Counted from the first letter of the stretch, positions 44,500 through 53,776 are shown. The stretch: 63,727 nt of DNA from Mycolicibacterium agri (GCF_002553505.1 NZ_PDCP01000034.1:1-63727), one strand, 5' to 3'. Numbers and translations are program-made. Notes: generated from the sequence alone by a model not told the origin.

Positions 44500-44535
44500 T
44501 ACGAGTCGTATTCACCGGAAATGGGTGTCACACCC
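44500..44535. promoter_or_regulatory. Two short palindromes upstream of the Rv1733c-like gene
   Basis: TACGA-G-TCGTA (44500-44510) and GGGTGT-C-ACACCC (44523-44535) are both perfect around a single central base. They lie 60-96 bases before the gene start. They could be operators; neither resembles a DosR box. Confidence 0.35.
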
Positions 44536-44595
44536 GATTGGCTTATCCCGGTTGCCGGGCGACACTGGCGCTACTGGCTCCAGAGGGGGTTGGGG

Positions 44596-45180
44596 ATGAG
44601 TTCGCCGCGCCGACAACCCGACATGGACGTTTACACGCTGCGCTGGCCGCGGTGGCTGCGCCTGCCCGATGCCCGAAATCGCTCCGGCGATCAGATCGAC
44701 CGGTTGATCCGCACGATCGCCATCGCCATCGCGCTGGTGGCGCTGCCCATCGCGCTGAGCGTGGGCGCCTCGGTCTACAAGGCGCATAGCGAGATGTACG
44801 CCCTGCAGGCGCAAACGCGCAGCAACATCACCGCCACCGTCACGGGGGACACCGCCACGCCGGACCTGCGCCGCGGCAGCGCGCGCGTCGGCGTCGAATG
44901 GTATTCGGCGGGAATGCAACACACCGGCACGGTCCGCGTGCCATCCGCGGTTAAGCCGGGTGATTCCGTGCCGATCTGGGTCGACGAGAACGGGGCGCTG
45001 GTGCCCGCGCCGAAATCCGCCACGACGGCGCTTCTCGACGCGATCGTCGTCGGGATCGCAACCTGGGTGGTGGCGGCCGCCATCACCGCTGCAGCCGCCG
45101 TCTGGATTCGGGCGTTCCACATGTGGTTGCGACAAGAGGCCTGGCAGCGCGATCTCGACCGGCTGCTCGGCACCGACTAG
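44596..45180 (+). CDS. Rv1733c-family membrane protein
   Basis: A 194-residue protein with two membrane helices, one near residue 40-60 (TIAIAIALVALPIALSVGAS) and one near 150-175. Between them lies an extracytoplasmic loop with a family phrase YALQAQTRSNITATV and VPIWVDENGALVPAP. The ending WLRQEAWQRDLDRLLGTD is the Rv1733c family C-terminus. Rv1733c itself belongs to the M. tuberculosis dormancy regulon, but no DosR box is seen here. The ATG at 44596 follows GAGGGGGTTGGGG. The end overlaps hflX by 4 bases. Confidence 0.85.
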   Translation: MSSPRRQPDMDVYTLRWPRWLRLPDARNRSGDQIDRLIRTIAIAIALVALPIALSVGASVYKAHSEMYALQAQTRSNITATVTGDTATPDLRRGSARVGVEWYSAGMQHTGTVRVPSAVKPGDSVPIWVDENGALVPAPKSATTALLDAIVVGIATWVVAAAITAAAAVWIRAFHMWLRQEAWQRDLDRLLGTD

Positions 45181-46598
45181 AACGTCGCGAACTCACTTAG
45201 GCTGGCAGCCAAGGGAATTGGCACGCGCGCCTTGATCCGCGTGCCTTCGGGCTGGTGTTCGGTGGCGTCGACCCGACCATCGGCGTGCACCCGGGCCACC
45301 AGGTCGCCGCGGTCGTACGGGATGGTGACGTCGACCATGGTGTCGGTCGGCGTGACGAGTTGCGCCATCCGCTGCTGCAGCTGGTCCAGCCCCTCACCGG
45401 TGCGCGCCGAGACGAACACAGCTCCTGGCAGCGCACGCCGCAGCTGCGCCAGGGTCAGGCCGTTGGCCGCGTCAATCTTGTTGACCACCACCAACTCTGG
45501 TGCCGGCTGCCCTTTGCGCTCGGCGATCACTTCGCCGATCACCTGGCGGACGGCGTCGATCTGCTTCAGCGGGTTGACGTCTGAGCCGTCGACCACGTGC
45601 ACAAGCAGATCGGCGTCGACGACCTCCTCCAGCGTCGAGCGGAACGCCTCGACCAACTGGGTGGGCAGATGCCGCACGAAGCCGACGGTGTCGGTCAGCA
45701 CGAACGGCCTGCCGTCGCTGAATTGGCCACGGCGCGTTGTGGGTTCCAGGGTGGCGAACAGCGCGTCCTCCACCAGAACGCCCGCGCCGGTGAGCGCATT
45801 CAGCAGGCTTGACTTGCCGGCGTTGGTGTAACCGACGATCGCGATCGAGGCCACGTCGGAACCGCGCCTGCGGCTGCGCTGAGTGTCGCGGACCTTCTTC
45901 ATGTCCTTGATCTCGCGGCGCAGCTTGGCCATCCGTTCACGGATGCGACGACGATCGGTCTCGATCTTCGTCTCACCGGGGCCGCGCAGACCCACACCGC
46001 CGCCGCTGCCGCCGGCCCGGCCGCCGGCCTGCCGGGACATCGACTCGCCCCAGCCGCGCAGCCGCGGCAGCATGTACTCCATCTGCGCCAGCGTCACCTG
46101 CGCCTTGCCCTCACGGCTCGTGGCGTGCTGGGCGAAGATGTCGAGGATCAGCGCCGTGCGGTCGATGACCTTGACCTTCACCGCCTTCTCCAGGGCGGTC
46201 AACTGCGCAGGGCTGAGCTCACCGTCGCAGATGACGGTGTCTGCGCCGGTCGCGACGACCACCTCGCGCAGTTCGGCCGCCTTGCCGGAGCCGATGTAGG
46301 TGGAGGGGTCGGGCTTGTCGCGGCGCTGGATCAGTCCTTCCAGCACTTGCGAGCCGGCGGTTTCGGCGAGCCGGGCCAGTTCGGCCAGGCTGGCTTCGGC
46401 GTCGGCGGCGGTGCCTTCGGTCCAGACGCCGACCAGCACCACCCGCTCCAGGCGCAGCTGTCGATATTCGACCTCGGAGACGTCGGTGAGTTCGGTCGAC
46501 AGACCTGCCACGCGGCGTAGCGCCGTGCGGTCTTCGAGGGCCAGCTCACCCGAGCTCGGGGTGCCGTTGATGGGAAAATCAGGAAAAGTCATAAGCAT
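45177..46598 (-). CDS. hflX: GTPase HflX
   Basis: A 473-residue ribosome-associated GTPase that splits stalled ribosomes. The N-terminal domain holds VLVGVWTEGTAADAEASLAE and YIGSGKAAELREVV; the glycine-rich linker is GGRAGGSGGGVGLRGPGETK. The G domain has GYTNAGKSSLLN (G1), DTVGF (G3) and VVNKIDAANG (G4). ATGs at 46598 and 46592 are both possible, without a clear ribosome binding site for either. In the conserved order miaA-dapF-hflX, 39 bases separate it from dapF. Confidence 0.94.
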   Translation of the reverse strand: MLMTFPDFPINGTPSSGELALEDRTALRRVAGLSTELTDVSEVEYRQLRLERVVLVGVWTEGTAADAEASLAELARLAETAGSQVLEGLIQRRDKPDPSTYIGSGKAAELREVVVATGADTVICDGELSPAQLTALEKAVKVKVIDRTALILDIFAQHATSREGKAQVTLAQMEYMLPRLRGWGESMSRQAGGRAGGSGGGVGLRGPGETKIETDRRRIRERMAKLRREIKDMKKVRDTQRSRRRGSDVASIAIVGYTNAGKSSLLNALTGAGVLVEDALFATLEPTTRRGQFSDGRPFVLTDTVGFVRHLPTQLVEAFRSTLEEVVDADLLVHVVDGSDVNPLKQIDAVRQVIGEVIAERKGQPAPELVVVNKIDAANGLTLAQLRRALPGAVFVSARTGEGLDQLQQRMAQLVTPTDTMVDVTIPYDRGDLVARVHADGRVDATEHQPEGTRIKARVPIPLAASLSEFATF

Positions 46599-46637
46599 CA
46601 GAAATGGTGCACGCTGAATTGATTTCGTGCACCTGAT

Positions 46638-47510
46638 TTAACGTGCCAGGCCACGCCACCATTCCTCGGATGTTTCGCCGTCGGCGATCAGAACGGACGG
46701 TCCGCGCAGAAAACTGCTGGCCTCGGTGATGGTCACGCTGACTTCTCCGCCGGGGATGCGGACCTGCAAAGAACCGGTCGCCGCGCCCTGGTGAGCCAGC
46801 GCCGCGACGGCGGCCGCGACGGTGCCGGTGCCGCACGATCTTGTTTCTCCCACACCGCGCTCGTGTACCCGCATCGACACCGAACCACTCGACGGGGCGG
46901 TCAGCACTTCGACGTTGACGCCGTCGGGGAACTGCGCGGTGTCGAACTGCACCGGCGCAGCGACGTCCAGCGCCGCCAACTCATCGGCGGTCAAATCGGG
47001 TTCGACGCATGCCAGGTGCGGGTTGCCGACGTCGATCGCCAGCCCGCGGAACCGTCGCCCGCCGACGGTGGCCGTGCCCGCTCCGAGCTGGTTGGTCTTG
47101 CCCATCTCGACGGTGACGTCGGCCGTGGTGTCGTCGAAGCTGTGCAGTACCACCGGCCGCGGCCCGGCCAGCGAGCCGACGACGAATTCGTCGCGCGTCT
47201 CCAGCCCGCTGGCGCGCAGGTAGTGGGCGAACACGCGAACACCGTTGCCGCACATCTGGGCGATCGAGCCGTCGGCGTTGCGGTAGTCCATGTACCAGTC
47301 GCCTGCGGCCACCCCTTCGGGCAGCCGGTCGAGCACACCCGCGTCGGCGGCGGCTCCTGCCGTCGTCACGCGCAGCACGCCGTCGGCGCCGATCCCCCGG
47401 CGACGGTCGCACAGCACGGCCACGGCGGCGGGTGCCAGCGTCAACGCCCCGTCGAGGTCGGGCAACAGCACGAAGTCGTTCTCGGTGCCGTGGCCCTTGG
47501 CGAACTTCAC
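46638..47510 (-). CDS. dapF: Diaminopimelate epimerase
   Basis: A 290-residue epimerase that converts LL- to meso-diaminopimelate for lysine and peptidoglycan synthesis. Its two catalytic cysteines are in AQMCGNGVRVF and ETRSCGTGTVAAAV, and the N-terminus is MKFAKGHGTENDFVLLPD. The two halves are the usual mirrored domains. It starts 4 bases after the miaA stop, so the two are very likely co-transcribed. Confidence 0.95.
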   Translation of the reverse strand: MKFAKGHGTENDFVLLPDLDGALTLAPAAVAVLCDRRRGIGADGVLRVTTAGAAADAGVLDRLPEGVAAGDWYMDYRNADGSIAQMCGNGVRVFAHYLRASGLETRDEFVVGSLAGPRPVVLHSFDDTTADVTVEMGKTNQLGAGTATVGGRRFRGLAIDVGNPHLACVEPDLTADELAALDVAAPVQFDTAQFPDGVNVEVLTAPSSGSVSMRVHERGVGETRSCGTGTVAAAVAALAHQGAATGSLQVRIPGGEVSVTITEASSFLRGPSVLIADGETSEEWWRGLAR

Positions 47511-47514
47511 CTGC

Positions 47515-48420
47515 TCAGGATACGTGTCGCCACGTCCGTATCGCCTCGTCGACGGTGTCCTCGGCCGCGCCGTCGAGCCAGCGGATCCGATGGTCGCGGC
47601 GGAACCAGGACCGCTGCCGCCGCACGTAGCGACGGGTCCCGATGAAGGTCGGTTCGCGCGCGGCCGAGCCGTCGCCGCCGCCGTCGAGGTCGGCGATCAC
47701 CTGCGCGTACCCCAGCGCACGCGACGCGGTGACGCCGTCGCGCAGACCGCGGGCCAGCAGCGCACGAACCTCATCGACCAGGCCGTCGGCGAACATCTTG
47801 TCGGTGCGCTTCGCCAATCGCTCGTCGAGAATTGTTGTCTCCCAATCCAATCCGACGATAGCGGTGTCCCAGCGCGGCGCCCCGATGGTCGGCGCCGACG
47901 CCGCGAACGGCTTGCCGGTCAGCTCGACCACCTCCAACGCCCGCACGATGCGGCGGCCGTCGGTCGGCAGGATCGACGCCGCGGCAGCCGGATCCACCTG
48001 CGCCAACTGTTCGTGCAGCGCCGCGACACCGACTTCGGCAAGCCGCTGCTCCCACTTGGCCCGCACTTCTGGGTCGGTGGCGGGGAACGCCCACTGGTCG
48101 AGCAGCGACTGGATGTACATCATCGAGCCGCCGCAGATGATCGGCACCGCCCCCGCGGCAAGGATCCGCTCGACGTCGGCGGCGGCGTCACGCTGATAGC
48201 GCGCGACGGTTGCGGTTTCGGTGACCTCGAGCACGTCGAGCTGATGGTGCGGGGCGCCGCGACGTTCCGCGGGCGGAAGTTTCGCGGTGCCTATGTCCAT
48301 GCCGCGGTAGAGCTGCATGGCGTCGGCGTTGACGATCTCACCGCCCAGCCGCTCGGCCACCTCCAGCGCCAGCTCCGACTTGCCGGTGCCGGTCGGGCCG
48401 ATGATCGCCAGCGGCCTCAT
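47515..48420 (-). CDS. miaA: tRNA dimethylallyltransferase
   Basis: A 301-residue enzyme that puts the dimethylallyl group on A37 of tRNAs reading UNN codons; MiaB, encoded 4 kb away, continues the modification. The P-loop is GPTGTGKSELALEVAERLGG; NADAMQLYRGMDIGTAK and GGSMMYIQSLLDQW are also diagnostic, as is the late WFRRDHRIRWL. The ATG at 48420 overlaps the stop of the upstream Rv2728c-like gene (ATGA). Confidence 0.95.
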   Translation of the reverse strand: MRPLAIIGPTGTGKSELALEVAERLGGEIVNADAMQLYRGMDIGTAKLPPAERRGAPHHQLDVLEVTETATVARYQRDAAADVERILAAGAVPIICGGSMMYIQSLLDQWAFPATDPEVRAKWEQRLAEVGVAALHEQLAQVDPAAAASILPTDGRRIVRALEVVELTGKPFAASAPTIGAPRWDTAIVGLDWETTILDERLAKRTDKMFADGLVDEVRALLARGLRDGVTASRALGYAQVIADLDGGGDGSAAREPTFIGTRRYVRRQRSWFRRDHRIRWLDGAAEDTVDEAIRTWRHVS

Positions 48421-49103
48421 GGCTGCCAGACGCCGGCGAAATAGCCGACGCCGAAGGGCGCCCCGCGATACAGCTCCTTGGCCGAGCGCGGGCGCTCGGC
48501 GAGCCCTGCGAGCACCTGGTAGGCGACCCGCCCGACGACCGCGCGCGACAGCCGGGTCAGGGCGGCCGGATCGCCTGCGGCGAGGGCGTCGTCGAGCGCG
48601 GCCTGCACCGACACCGAGTCGGGGTCGTAGCCGCCGGGCGCGGGCGGGGTGAGCGTGGTCAGGCCGTCGGCTACCACTAGCACGCCGACGGGATCGGCAG
48701 CCTCGTCGATCTCGGCGCGCAGCCGCCTGCCCAAGTCGACGGCGGCGTCCGCGTCGCGACTGTCGGCGAAGACGCGCACCTGGGCGCGGGCACCCGGGTC
48801 GACCCGGCCGCGCAGCCAGCCGGTGATCAACGCGCACAACGGCAATTCGGCGGGCCCGGCCCCGGAGGGCTGCGGTGACAGCGAAACCTTCACGTCGACG
48901 CCGTAGCCGGCGAACGTCCCGGTCTGGTCGGGGTCGATCACGGCATCGGCGGCCCCGACGCCGACGGCGACCCAGCGCGGCGGCAGCGCGGCGGCGGCGG
49001 TGTCCACCGCGTCGCGGAGGTCGGCCAGCTCGGGGGCGGCCGTCGACGCCAGCTCGGGCACCATGACGGGCGCCGACGGGACGATCGCGATGGCGCTCAG
49101 CAC
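48417..49103 (-). CDS. LigB-like extradiol dioxygenase-fold protein (Rv2728c)
   Basis: A 228-residue Ala-rich protein. The opening IAIVPSAPVMVPELASTAA and ADPVGVLVVADGLTTLTPPA are like class III extradiol dioxygenase/MEMO folds, but the iron ligands of the true enzymes (two histidines) are not evident; only an aspartate-rich surface is seen. A catalytic role is therefore doubtful. It is coupled to miaA by a 4-base overlap, as in M. tuberculosis. Confidence 0.7.
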   Translation of the reverse strand: MLSAIAIVPSAPVMVPELASTAAPELADLRDAVDTAAAALPPRWVAVGVGAADAVIDPDQTGTFAGYGVDVKVSLSPQPSGAGPAELPLCALITGWLRGRVDPGARAQVRVFADSRDADAAVDLGRRLRAEIDEAADPVGVLVVADGLTTLTPPAPGGYDPDSVSVQAALDDALAAGDPAALTRLSRAVVGRVAYQVLAGLAERPRSAKELYRGAPFGVGYFAGVWQP

Positions 49104-49119
49104 GTCACCAAACTATCCG

Positions 49120-49992
49120 TCACGCGGGCGCTTTCGCAGAGGCGGTGACCGCTTCGCCGCGGGCCAGCGCGGCCGTCGCCACCACCATCACCGCCACCGC
49201 GACGATGAGGGTGAACCAGCCCGCGTCGCCGGGCCGCATCGCTTCGCCGAGCACGACGATGCCGAGCACCGACCCGACGACCGGTTCGGCCACCGTCATG
49301 GTCGGCAGCGACGCCGTCAACGAGCCCGCCCGAAACGAGGCCTGCTGATACGCCGTGCCCCCGATAGCCACCAGCGCCCACACGTACAGCTCCGGTGTGC
49401 GCGACAGCGCCCACAGCCCGTCGTCGAGCCGGTCGACGACGCCCTTGGTCAGCACCGCGAAAACCCCCCACAGCGCACCGGATACGAATCCCAGCAGCAC
49501 CGCGCTGGCGGGCCCGGTGACCACATTGGCGACCAGCACGCACACCACCAGCATCGGCCCGAGCACCAGCACCACCGCCGTCCAGGTTTCCAGCGAGGCG
49601 CGCGAATGTCCCTCGGTGGGATTGCCGACCGTGACGATGACCGCGACCGCGGCGGCCAGCAGCGCCGCCCACAACCATTCCCAGCGGGTCACCCGGCGAC
49701 GGCTCACGCGGGCGTTGATCGGCAGCGCGAACAGGAGCGACGTCACCAGCAGCGCCTGCACCAGCAGCACCGAGCCGAGGCCAAGCGCGGCAGCCTGCAG
49801 CGCGAACCCCACCGCGGCGACGAGGCTGCCCGACCACCACCGCCGGTCACGCAGCAGCCTGCCGAACAGTTCCAGATGGCTGACCGTCTCGTCAGTCACC
49901 TCATGCGCGGAGCGCTGGTGAATGACATCGCCGATGGCGATAAACAAGGCGGCCCCGAGGGCGAGCAAAGCGGCGATCTCCGCCTTGGCCAT
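49120..49992 (-). CDS. DMT-superfamily transporter (Rv2729c)
   Basis: A 290-residue membrane protein with about ten helices and the two-fold EamA-like arrangement. It begins AEIAALLALGAALFIAIGDV and ends in VGSVLGIVVLGEAMRPGDAG with VVATAALARGE, typical of drug/metabolite transporters. The ATG at 49992 is preferred; the frame is open to 50319 across the start of the divergent DUF349 gene. The substrate is unknown. The 158-base gap to the DUF349 gene contains an imperfect repeat AAGCGGA/TCTGCTT. Confidence 0.8.
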   Translation of the reverse strand: MAKAEIAALLALGAALFIAIGDVIHQRSAHEVTDETVSHLELFGRLLRDRRWWSGSLVAAVGFALQAAALGLGSVLLVQALLVTSLLFALPINARVSRRRVTRWEWLWAALLAAAVAVIVTVGNPTEGHSRASLETWTAVVLVLGPMLVVCVLVANVVTGPASAVLLGFVSGALWGVFAVLTKGVVDRLDDGLWALSRTPELYVWALVAIGGTAYQQASFRAGSLTASLPTMTVAEPVVGSVLGIVVLGEAMRPGDAGWFTLIVAVAVMVVATAALARGEAVTASAKAPA

Positions 49993-50150
49993 CGGTACCC
50001 TTCCGTCGTCCTTGGCACCGAGCGTAAGCAAAAGCGGAGCATCTGCTTGCGCAGCCCGGTCGAACTGCTTGAATAGCGGGCGTAGCAATCGGGCGCCGCG
50101 TCGCGCGGCAGGTGCGCGGATCGCTCCGCGCGGAAGTACGAGGGACCAGG

Positions 50151-51515
50151 ATGACGACCAGCGAGCCGGCGGGTCCGGAAGGCACGGGCCAGGCGACCGG
50201 GGGTATCCAACCGGCCGCGCCGAAACCCATACCCCGCCCGGGACCGCCCCGCCCAGGCCCGCGGCCCGGTCCGACGCCGGTCGTGCACGCCGCGACCGCG
50301 ACCCCCAGCTGCGACCCACACCAGTACGGCCGCGTCGATCCCGACGGCACGGTGTGGCTGGTCAGCAGCGCCGGTGAACGCGTCATCGGGTCCTGGCAGG
50401 CAGGCGACCCCGAGGCGGCCTTCGCGCATTTCGGCAGGCGCTTCGACGATCTCAGCACCGAAGTCGCGCTGATGGAGACCCGGCTGGAGTCGGGCACCGG
50501 CGACGCCCGCAAGATCAAGGCGGCCGCGACGTCACTGGCCGAAAGCCTGCCCACGGCCGCGGTGCTCGGCGACGTCGATGCGCTGGCGTCCCGCTTGGCG
50601 ACCATCATCGAGCACGCCGACAGCGCGGCCGCCGCCGAGAAGGCCCGCCGCGAGGAGTTCCGCGCCGCGCAGACCGCCCGCAAGGAAGCGCTGGCAGCCG
50701 AGGCCGAGGAGTTGGCCGCCAACTCGACGCAGTGGAAGGCGGCCGGCGACCGGCTGCGCGAGATTCTCGACGAGTGGCGCACCATCACCGGGCTGGATCG
50801 CAAGACCGACGACGCGCTGTGGAAGCGCTTTTCGGCGGCCAGGGAGAGCTTCAATCGGCGTCGCGGATCGCATTTCGCGGAACTCGACCGCGAGCGGGCC
50901 AGCGCGCGGCAGGCCAAGGAGGCGTTGTGCGAACGCGCCGAGGAACTGGCCACCTCGACCGACTGGGGTCCGACGTCGGCGGCGTTCCGCGACCTGCTGG
51001 CCGAGTGGAAGGCCGCGGGCCGCGCCAGCAAGGAGGTCGACGACGCGCTGTGGCGGCGGTTCAAGGCCGCCCAGGACACGTTCTTCACCGCCCGCAACGC
51101 GGTGTCGGCCGAGCGTGAGGCCGAATTCCGCGCCAACGCCGAGGCCAAGGAGGCGTTGTTGGCCGAAGCCGAGAAGTTGGACACCTCCGATCTGGAGGCC
51201 GCCCGTGCGGCCCTGCGCGTGATCGGCGAGAAGTGGGACAGAATCGGCAAGGTTCCGCGTGAGCGCAGCGCCGAGCTAGAACGGCGGCTGCGGGCCGTGG
51301 AGAAGCGGATCCGCGAGGCGCCGACGCGCGGGGTCGATCCCGAGGCGCAGGCGCGTGCCGACCAATTCCGGCAGCGCGCAGAACAATACGAGCGCCAGGC
51401 CGAGAAGGCGGCCGCCGCGGGCCGCACCAAGGACGCCGAGGAGGCCCGTGCCAACGCCGCGCAGTGGCGGCAGTGGGCCGAGGCGGCCGCCGAGGCGCTC
51501 GGCAAGCGCGGCTAG
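50151..51515 (+). CDS. DUF349 coiled-coil protein (Rv2731)
   Basis: A 454-residue cytoplasmic protein. A Pro-rich segment (KPIPRPGPPRPGPRPGPTPV) precedes a small folded region with GTVWLVSSAGERVIGSW. From residue 160 on it is a long helical repeat of DUF349 units, each with a W-K/E-x-A core (STQWKAAGDRLREILDEWRT, STDWGPTSAAFRDLLAEWKA, and EKWDRIGKVPRERSAELERR). E. coli DUF349 protein YacF-type relatives have no clear role. The ATG at 50151 follows GGGACCAGG. The end overlaps the next gene by 4 bases. Confidence 0.87.
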   Translation: MTTSEPAGPEGTGQATGGIQPAAPKPIPRPGPPRPGPRPGPTPVVHAATATPSCDPHQYGRVDPDGTVWLVSSAGERVIGSWQAGDPEAAFAHFGRRFDDLSTEVALMETRLESGTGDARKIKAAATSLAESLPTAAVLGDVDALASRLATIIEHADSAAAAEKARREEFRAAQTARKEALAAEAEELAANSTQWKAAGDRLREILDEWRTITGLDRKTDDALWKRFSAARESFNRRRGSHFAELDRERASARQAKEALCERAEELATSTDWGPTSAAFRDLLAEWKAAGRASKEVDDALWRRFKAAQDTFFTARNAVSAEREAEFRANAEAKEALLAEAEKLDTSDLEAARAALRVIGEKWDRIGKVPRERSAELERRLRAVEKRIREAPTRGVDPEAQARADQFRQRAEQYERQAEKAAAAGRTKDAEEARANAAQWRQWAEAAAEALGKRG

Positions 51516-52201
51516 CTCGGCTGCGGCCCGTCGTCGCGACGGTCGGGACCCTCGCCGCCGTCAGGGCTGTCGGGGTCGTCAGGGTTTTCAGGGTTTTCAG
51601 GGTTTTCCGGGTTTTCAGGGTTACTGCCGAAGCTGTCCAGCAGCCCCTTGTTCTGCTGTTCCCTGGCGATCCGGCGCCGCTCCTCCTCGGCGGCGAGGTG
51701 CAGCGCCGTGCGCGCCCACACCGCCCTGGCCCAGTTGTAGGTCAGCACGATCACCGTCACCCAGGCGAGGATCAGCCCGATGCCGGGCCCGGGATACTGC
51801 GCGGCCGCGGTCTGCCGCGACCACACCGCCAGCAGTCCCATGAACGACGCCACCGTCGACCCTGCCAGCGCGACCCAGGCCAGCGCCCACCGCCTGGTCA
51901 GCAGGGCCAGCATCGAGAAACCGACGGCGAACACCAGCGTCAGCCAGATGAACACGCGCGACGGCAGCGCGATCCCGACGCTGATCGCGGCGTCGTTGCC
52001 GGCCAGCACATCCCAGCCCCTTGCGCTGCCGGTGTGCGGAAGGATGAACGTCACCAGCAACACGAAGACCGCTATGGCGATCACCAAAGCCCGTGGACCG
52101 GGGTCGATCTCGCGGGCTACGCGCCGCTCGGCAGCCTCGAGGTCGTTCTTGAACTGCTCGAATTCTTTGTTGGCGTCGTCGCCTGGGGTCACCGGGCACA
52201 T
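51512..52201 (-). CDS. Membrane protein with NPE repeat tail (Rv2732c)
   Basis: A 229-residue protein with four membrane helices between residues 38 and 160 (for example ALVIAIAVFVLLVTFILPHT) and a basic helix after them. The C-terminal tail is acidic and repetitive, with NPE NPE NPE units coded by a 9-base tandem repeat at 51580-51622. The ATG at 52201 overlaps miaB by 13 bases; a GTG at 52192 would give the common 4-base overlap. Function unknown. Confidence 0.8.
   Translation of the reverse strand: MCPVTPGDDANKEFEQFKNDLEAAERRVAREIDPGPRALVIAIAVFVLLVTFILPHTGSARGWDVLAGNDAAISVGIALPSRVFIWLTLVFAVGFSMLALLTRRWALAWVALAGSTVASFMGLLAVWSRQTAAAQYPGPGIGLILAWVTVIVLTYNWARAVWARTALHLAAEEERRRIAREQQNKGLLDSFGSNPENPENPENPENPDDPDSPDGGEGPDRRDDGPQPS
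51580..51622. repeat. 9-bp tandem repeat coding for NPE units
   Basis: About 4.8 copies of CAGGGTTTT (one copy CCGGGTTTT) inside the tail of the Rv2732c-like gene. Because the unit is 9 bases, copy-number change keeps the frame and alters only the number of Glu-Asn-Pro steps. Confidence 0.9.
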
Positions 52202-53676
52202 CCGCTAGCGGTCGGTTGGCTTGCCGGTGCACCGATGCCGGGCATGCCGAGACCGACACCGCGGGGCCTCATCCCGGCGGCGTGGGCGTCACCCGCCCTG
52301 GTCCGTCGGTGCGTCAGCACGGGCCCGTCGGCGATGAGGTGGTGCGGTGCGGAGTCGGTGACGGTGGTGGTCACGATGTCGCCGGGGCGGATGTCGGCGC
52401 CCATCGGAGCGAAGTGCACGAGGCGGCCGTCGCGGGCGCGGCCCGACATCCTGGCGGTGCGGCTGTCCTTGCGGCCTTCCCCGACGGCGACCAGCAGTTC
52501 AACGGTGCGGCCGATCTGTGCGGCGTTCTCCTCCAGCGAGATCCGCTCCTGAAGCTCGATCAGACGCTGATACCGTTCCTGCACAACCTCTTTCGGCAGC
52601 TGGCCAGGCAGCTCGGCGGCCGGGGTGCCTGGCCGCTTCGAGTACTGGAACGTGAACGCGGCGCTGAACCTGGCCGCCGCCACCACGTCAAGCGTGTCCT
52701 GGAAGTCCTGCTCGGTCTCCCCCGGGAAGCCGACGATGAGGTCGGTGGTGATGGCGGCGTGCGGGATGGCCGCGCGCACCTTCTCCAGGATGGACAGGAA
52801 GCGCTGCGAGCGATACGAGCGACGCATGGCGCGCAGCACGCGGTCCGAACCCGACTGCAGCGGCATGTGAAGGGCCGGGCACACATTCGGCGTGTCGGCC
52901 ATCGCCTCGATGACGTCGTCGGTGAACTCGGCGGGGTGCGGCGAGGTGAACCGAACCCGCTCCAGACCCTCGATGCGGCCGCAGGCGCGCAGCAGTTGGG
53001 CGAACGCGCCGCGGTCGCGCGGTTGATCGGGGTCGGCGAACGACACGCCGTAGGCGTTGACGTTCTGGCCGAGCAGCGTCACCTCGAGCACGCCCTGGTC
53101 CACCAACGCCTGCACTTCGGCGAGCACGTCGCCCGGCCTGCGGTCGACCTCCTTGCCGCGCAGCGCGGGCACGATGCAGAACGTGCAGGTGTTGTTGCAG
53201 CCGACGGAAATGGAAACCCAAGCCGCGTAAGCGGATTCACGCGCGGCGGGCAGGTTCGACGGGAACTCCTGCAGGGACTCCACGATTTCGACCTGCGCGG
53301 CCTTGTTGTGCCGGGCCCGGTCGAGCAGCGTGGGCAGCGATCCGAGGTTGTGGGTGCCGAACACCACATCCACCCAAGGGGCCTGGCGCAGCACCGCATC
53401 GCGGTCCTTTTGCGCCAGACAGCCGCCGACGGCGATCTGCATGTCGGGGTTGGCCTGCTTACGGGGGGCCAGGTGGCTGAGGTTGCCGTAGAGCTTGTTG
53501 TCGGCGTTCTCGCGGACCGCGCACGTGTTGAACACCACCACGTCGGCGTCGGCGCCGTCGTCGGCGCGCCGGTAACCGGCGGCTTCCAGCAGGCCGGCCA
53601 GCCGCTCGGAATCGTGCACGTTCATCTGGCAGCCGTAAGTGCGCACCTGGTAGGTGCGCGCAGGTCGGGTTGCCAT
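52189..53676 (-). CDS. miaB: tRNA-2-methylthio-N6-dimethylallyladenosine synthase
   Basis: A 495-residue radical SAM methylthiotransferase that adds the 2-methylthio group to i6A37 made by MiaA. The N-terminal UPF0004 domain carries a cluster on cysteines in TYGCQMNVHDSER, NTCAVRENA and GGCLAQKD. The radical SAM motif is VGCNNTCTFCIVP (C-x3-C-x2-C), and a TRAM domain occupies the C-terminal 70 residues before a Gly/Ala-rich tail. The ATG at 53676 is taken by homology; a GTG at 53685 is possible. Confidence 0.94.
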   Translation of the reverse strand: MATRPARTYQVRTYGCQMNVHDSERLAGLLEAAGYRRADDGADADVVVFNTCAVRENADNKLYGNLSHLAPRKQANPDMQIAVGGCLAQKDRDAVLRQAPWVDVVFGTHNLGSLPTLLDRARHNKAAQVEIVESLQEFPSNLPAARESAYAAWVSISVGCNNTCTFCIVPALRGKEVDRRPGDVLAEVQALVDQGVLEVTLLGQNVNAYGVSFADPDQPRDRGAFAQLLRACGRIEGLERVRFTSPHPAEFTDDVIEAMADTPNVCPALHMPLQSGSDRVLRAMRRSYRSQRFLSILEKVRAAIPHAAITTDLIVGFPGETEQDFQDTLDVVAAARFSAAFTFQYSKRPGTPAAELPGQLPKEVVQERYQRLIELQERISLEENAAQIGRTVELLVAVGEGRKDSRTARMSGRARDGRLVHFAPMGADIRPGDIVTTTVTDSAPHHLIADGPVLTHRRTRAGDAHAAGMRPRGVGLGMPGIGAPASQPTASGCAR

Positions 53677-53776
53677 CGATGTCACGGCCCCATGGTACGG
53701 GCGGCAACACGACGTTAATCGGGCGGATTGACGAGTTGCAGACAAGCTGCGCTTTCCGTGGGTAAGGTCAGCACCC

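Noticed and set aside
51580..51622. CRISPR-like repeat
   Set aside because: Units are 9 bases with no spacers and lie within a coding frame.
53641..53659. Perfect 8-bp hairpin GCGCACCT-GGT-AGGTGCGC
   Set aside because: It lies inside the miaB coding region near its start and is explained by the TYQVRT codons; a regulatory role is possible but not supported.
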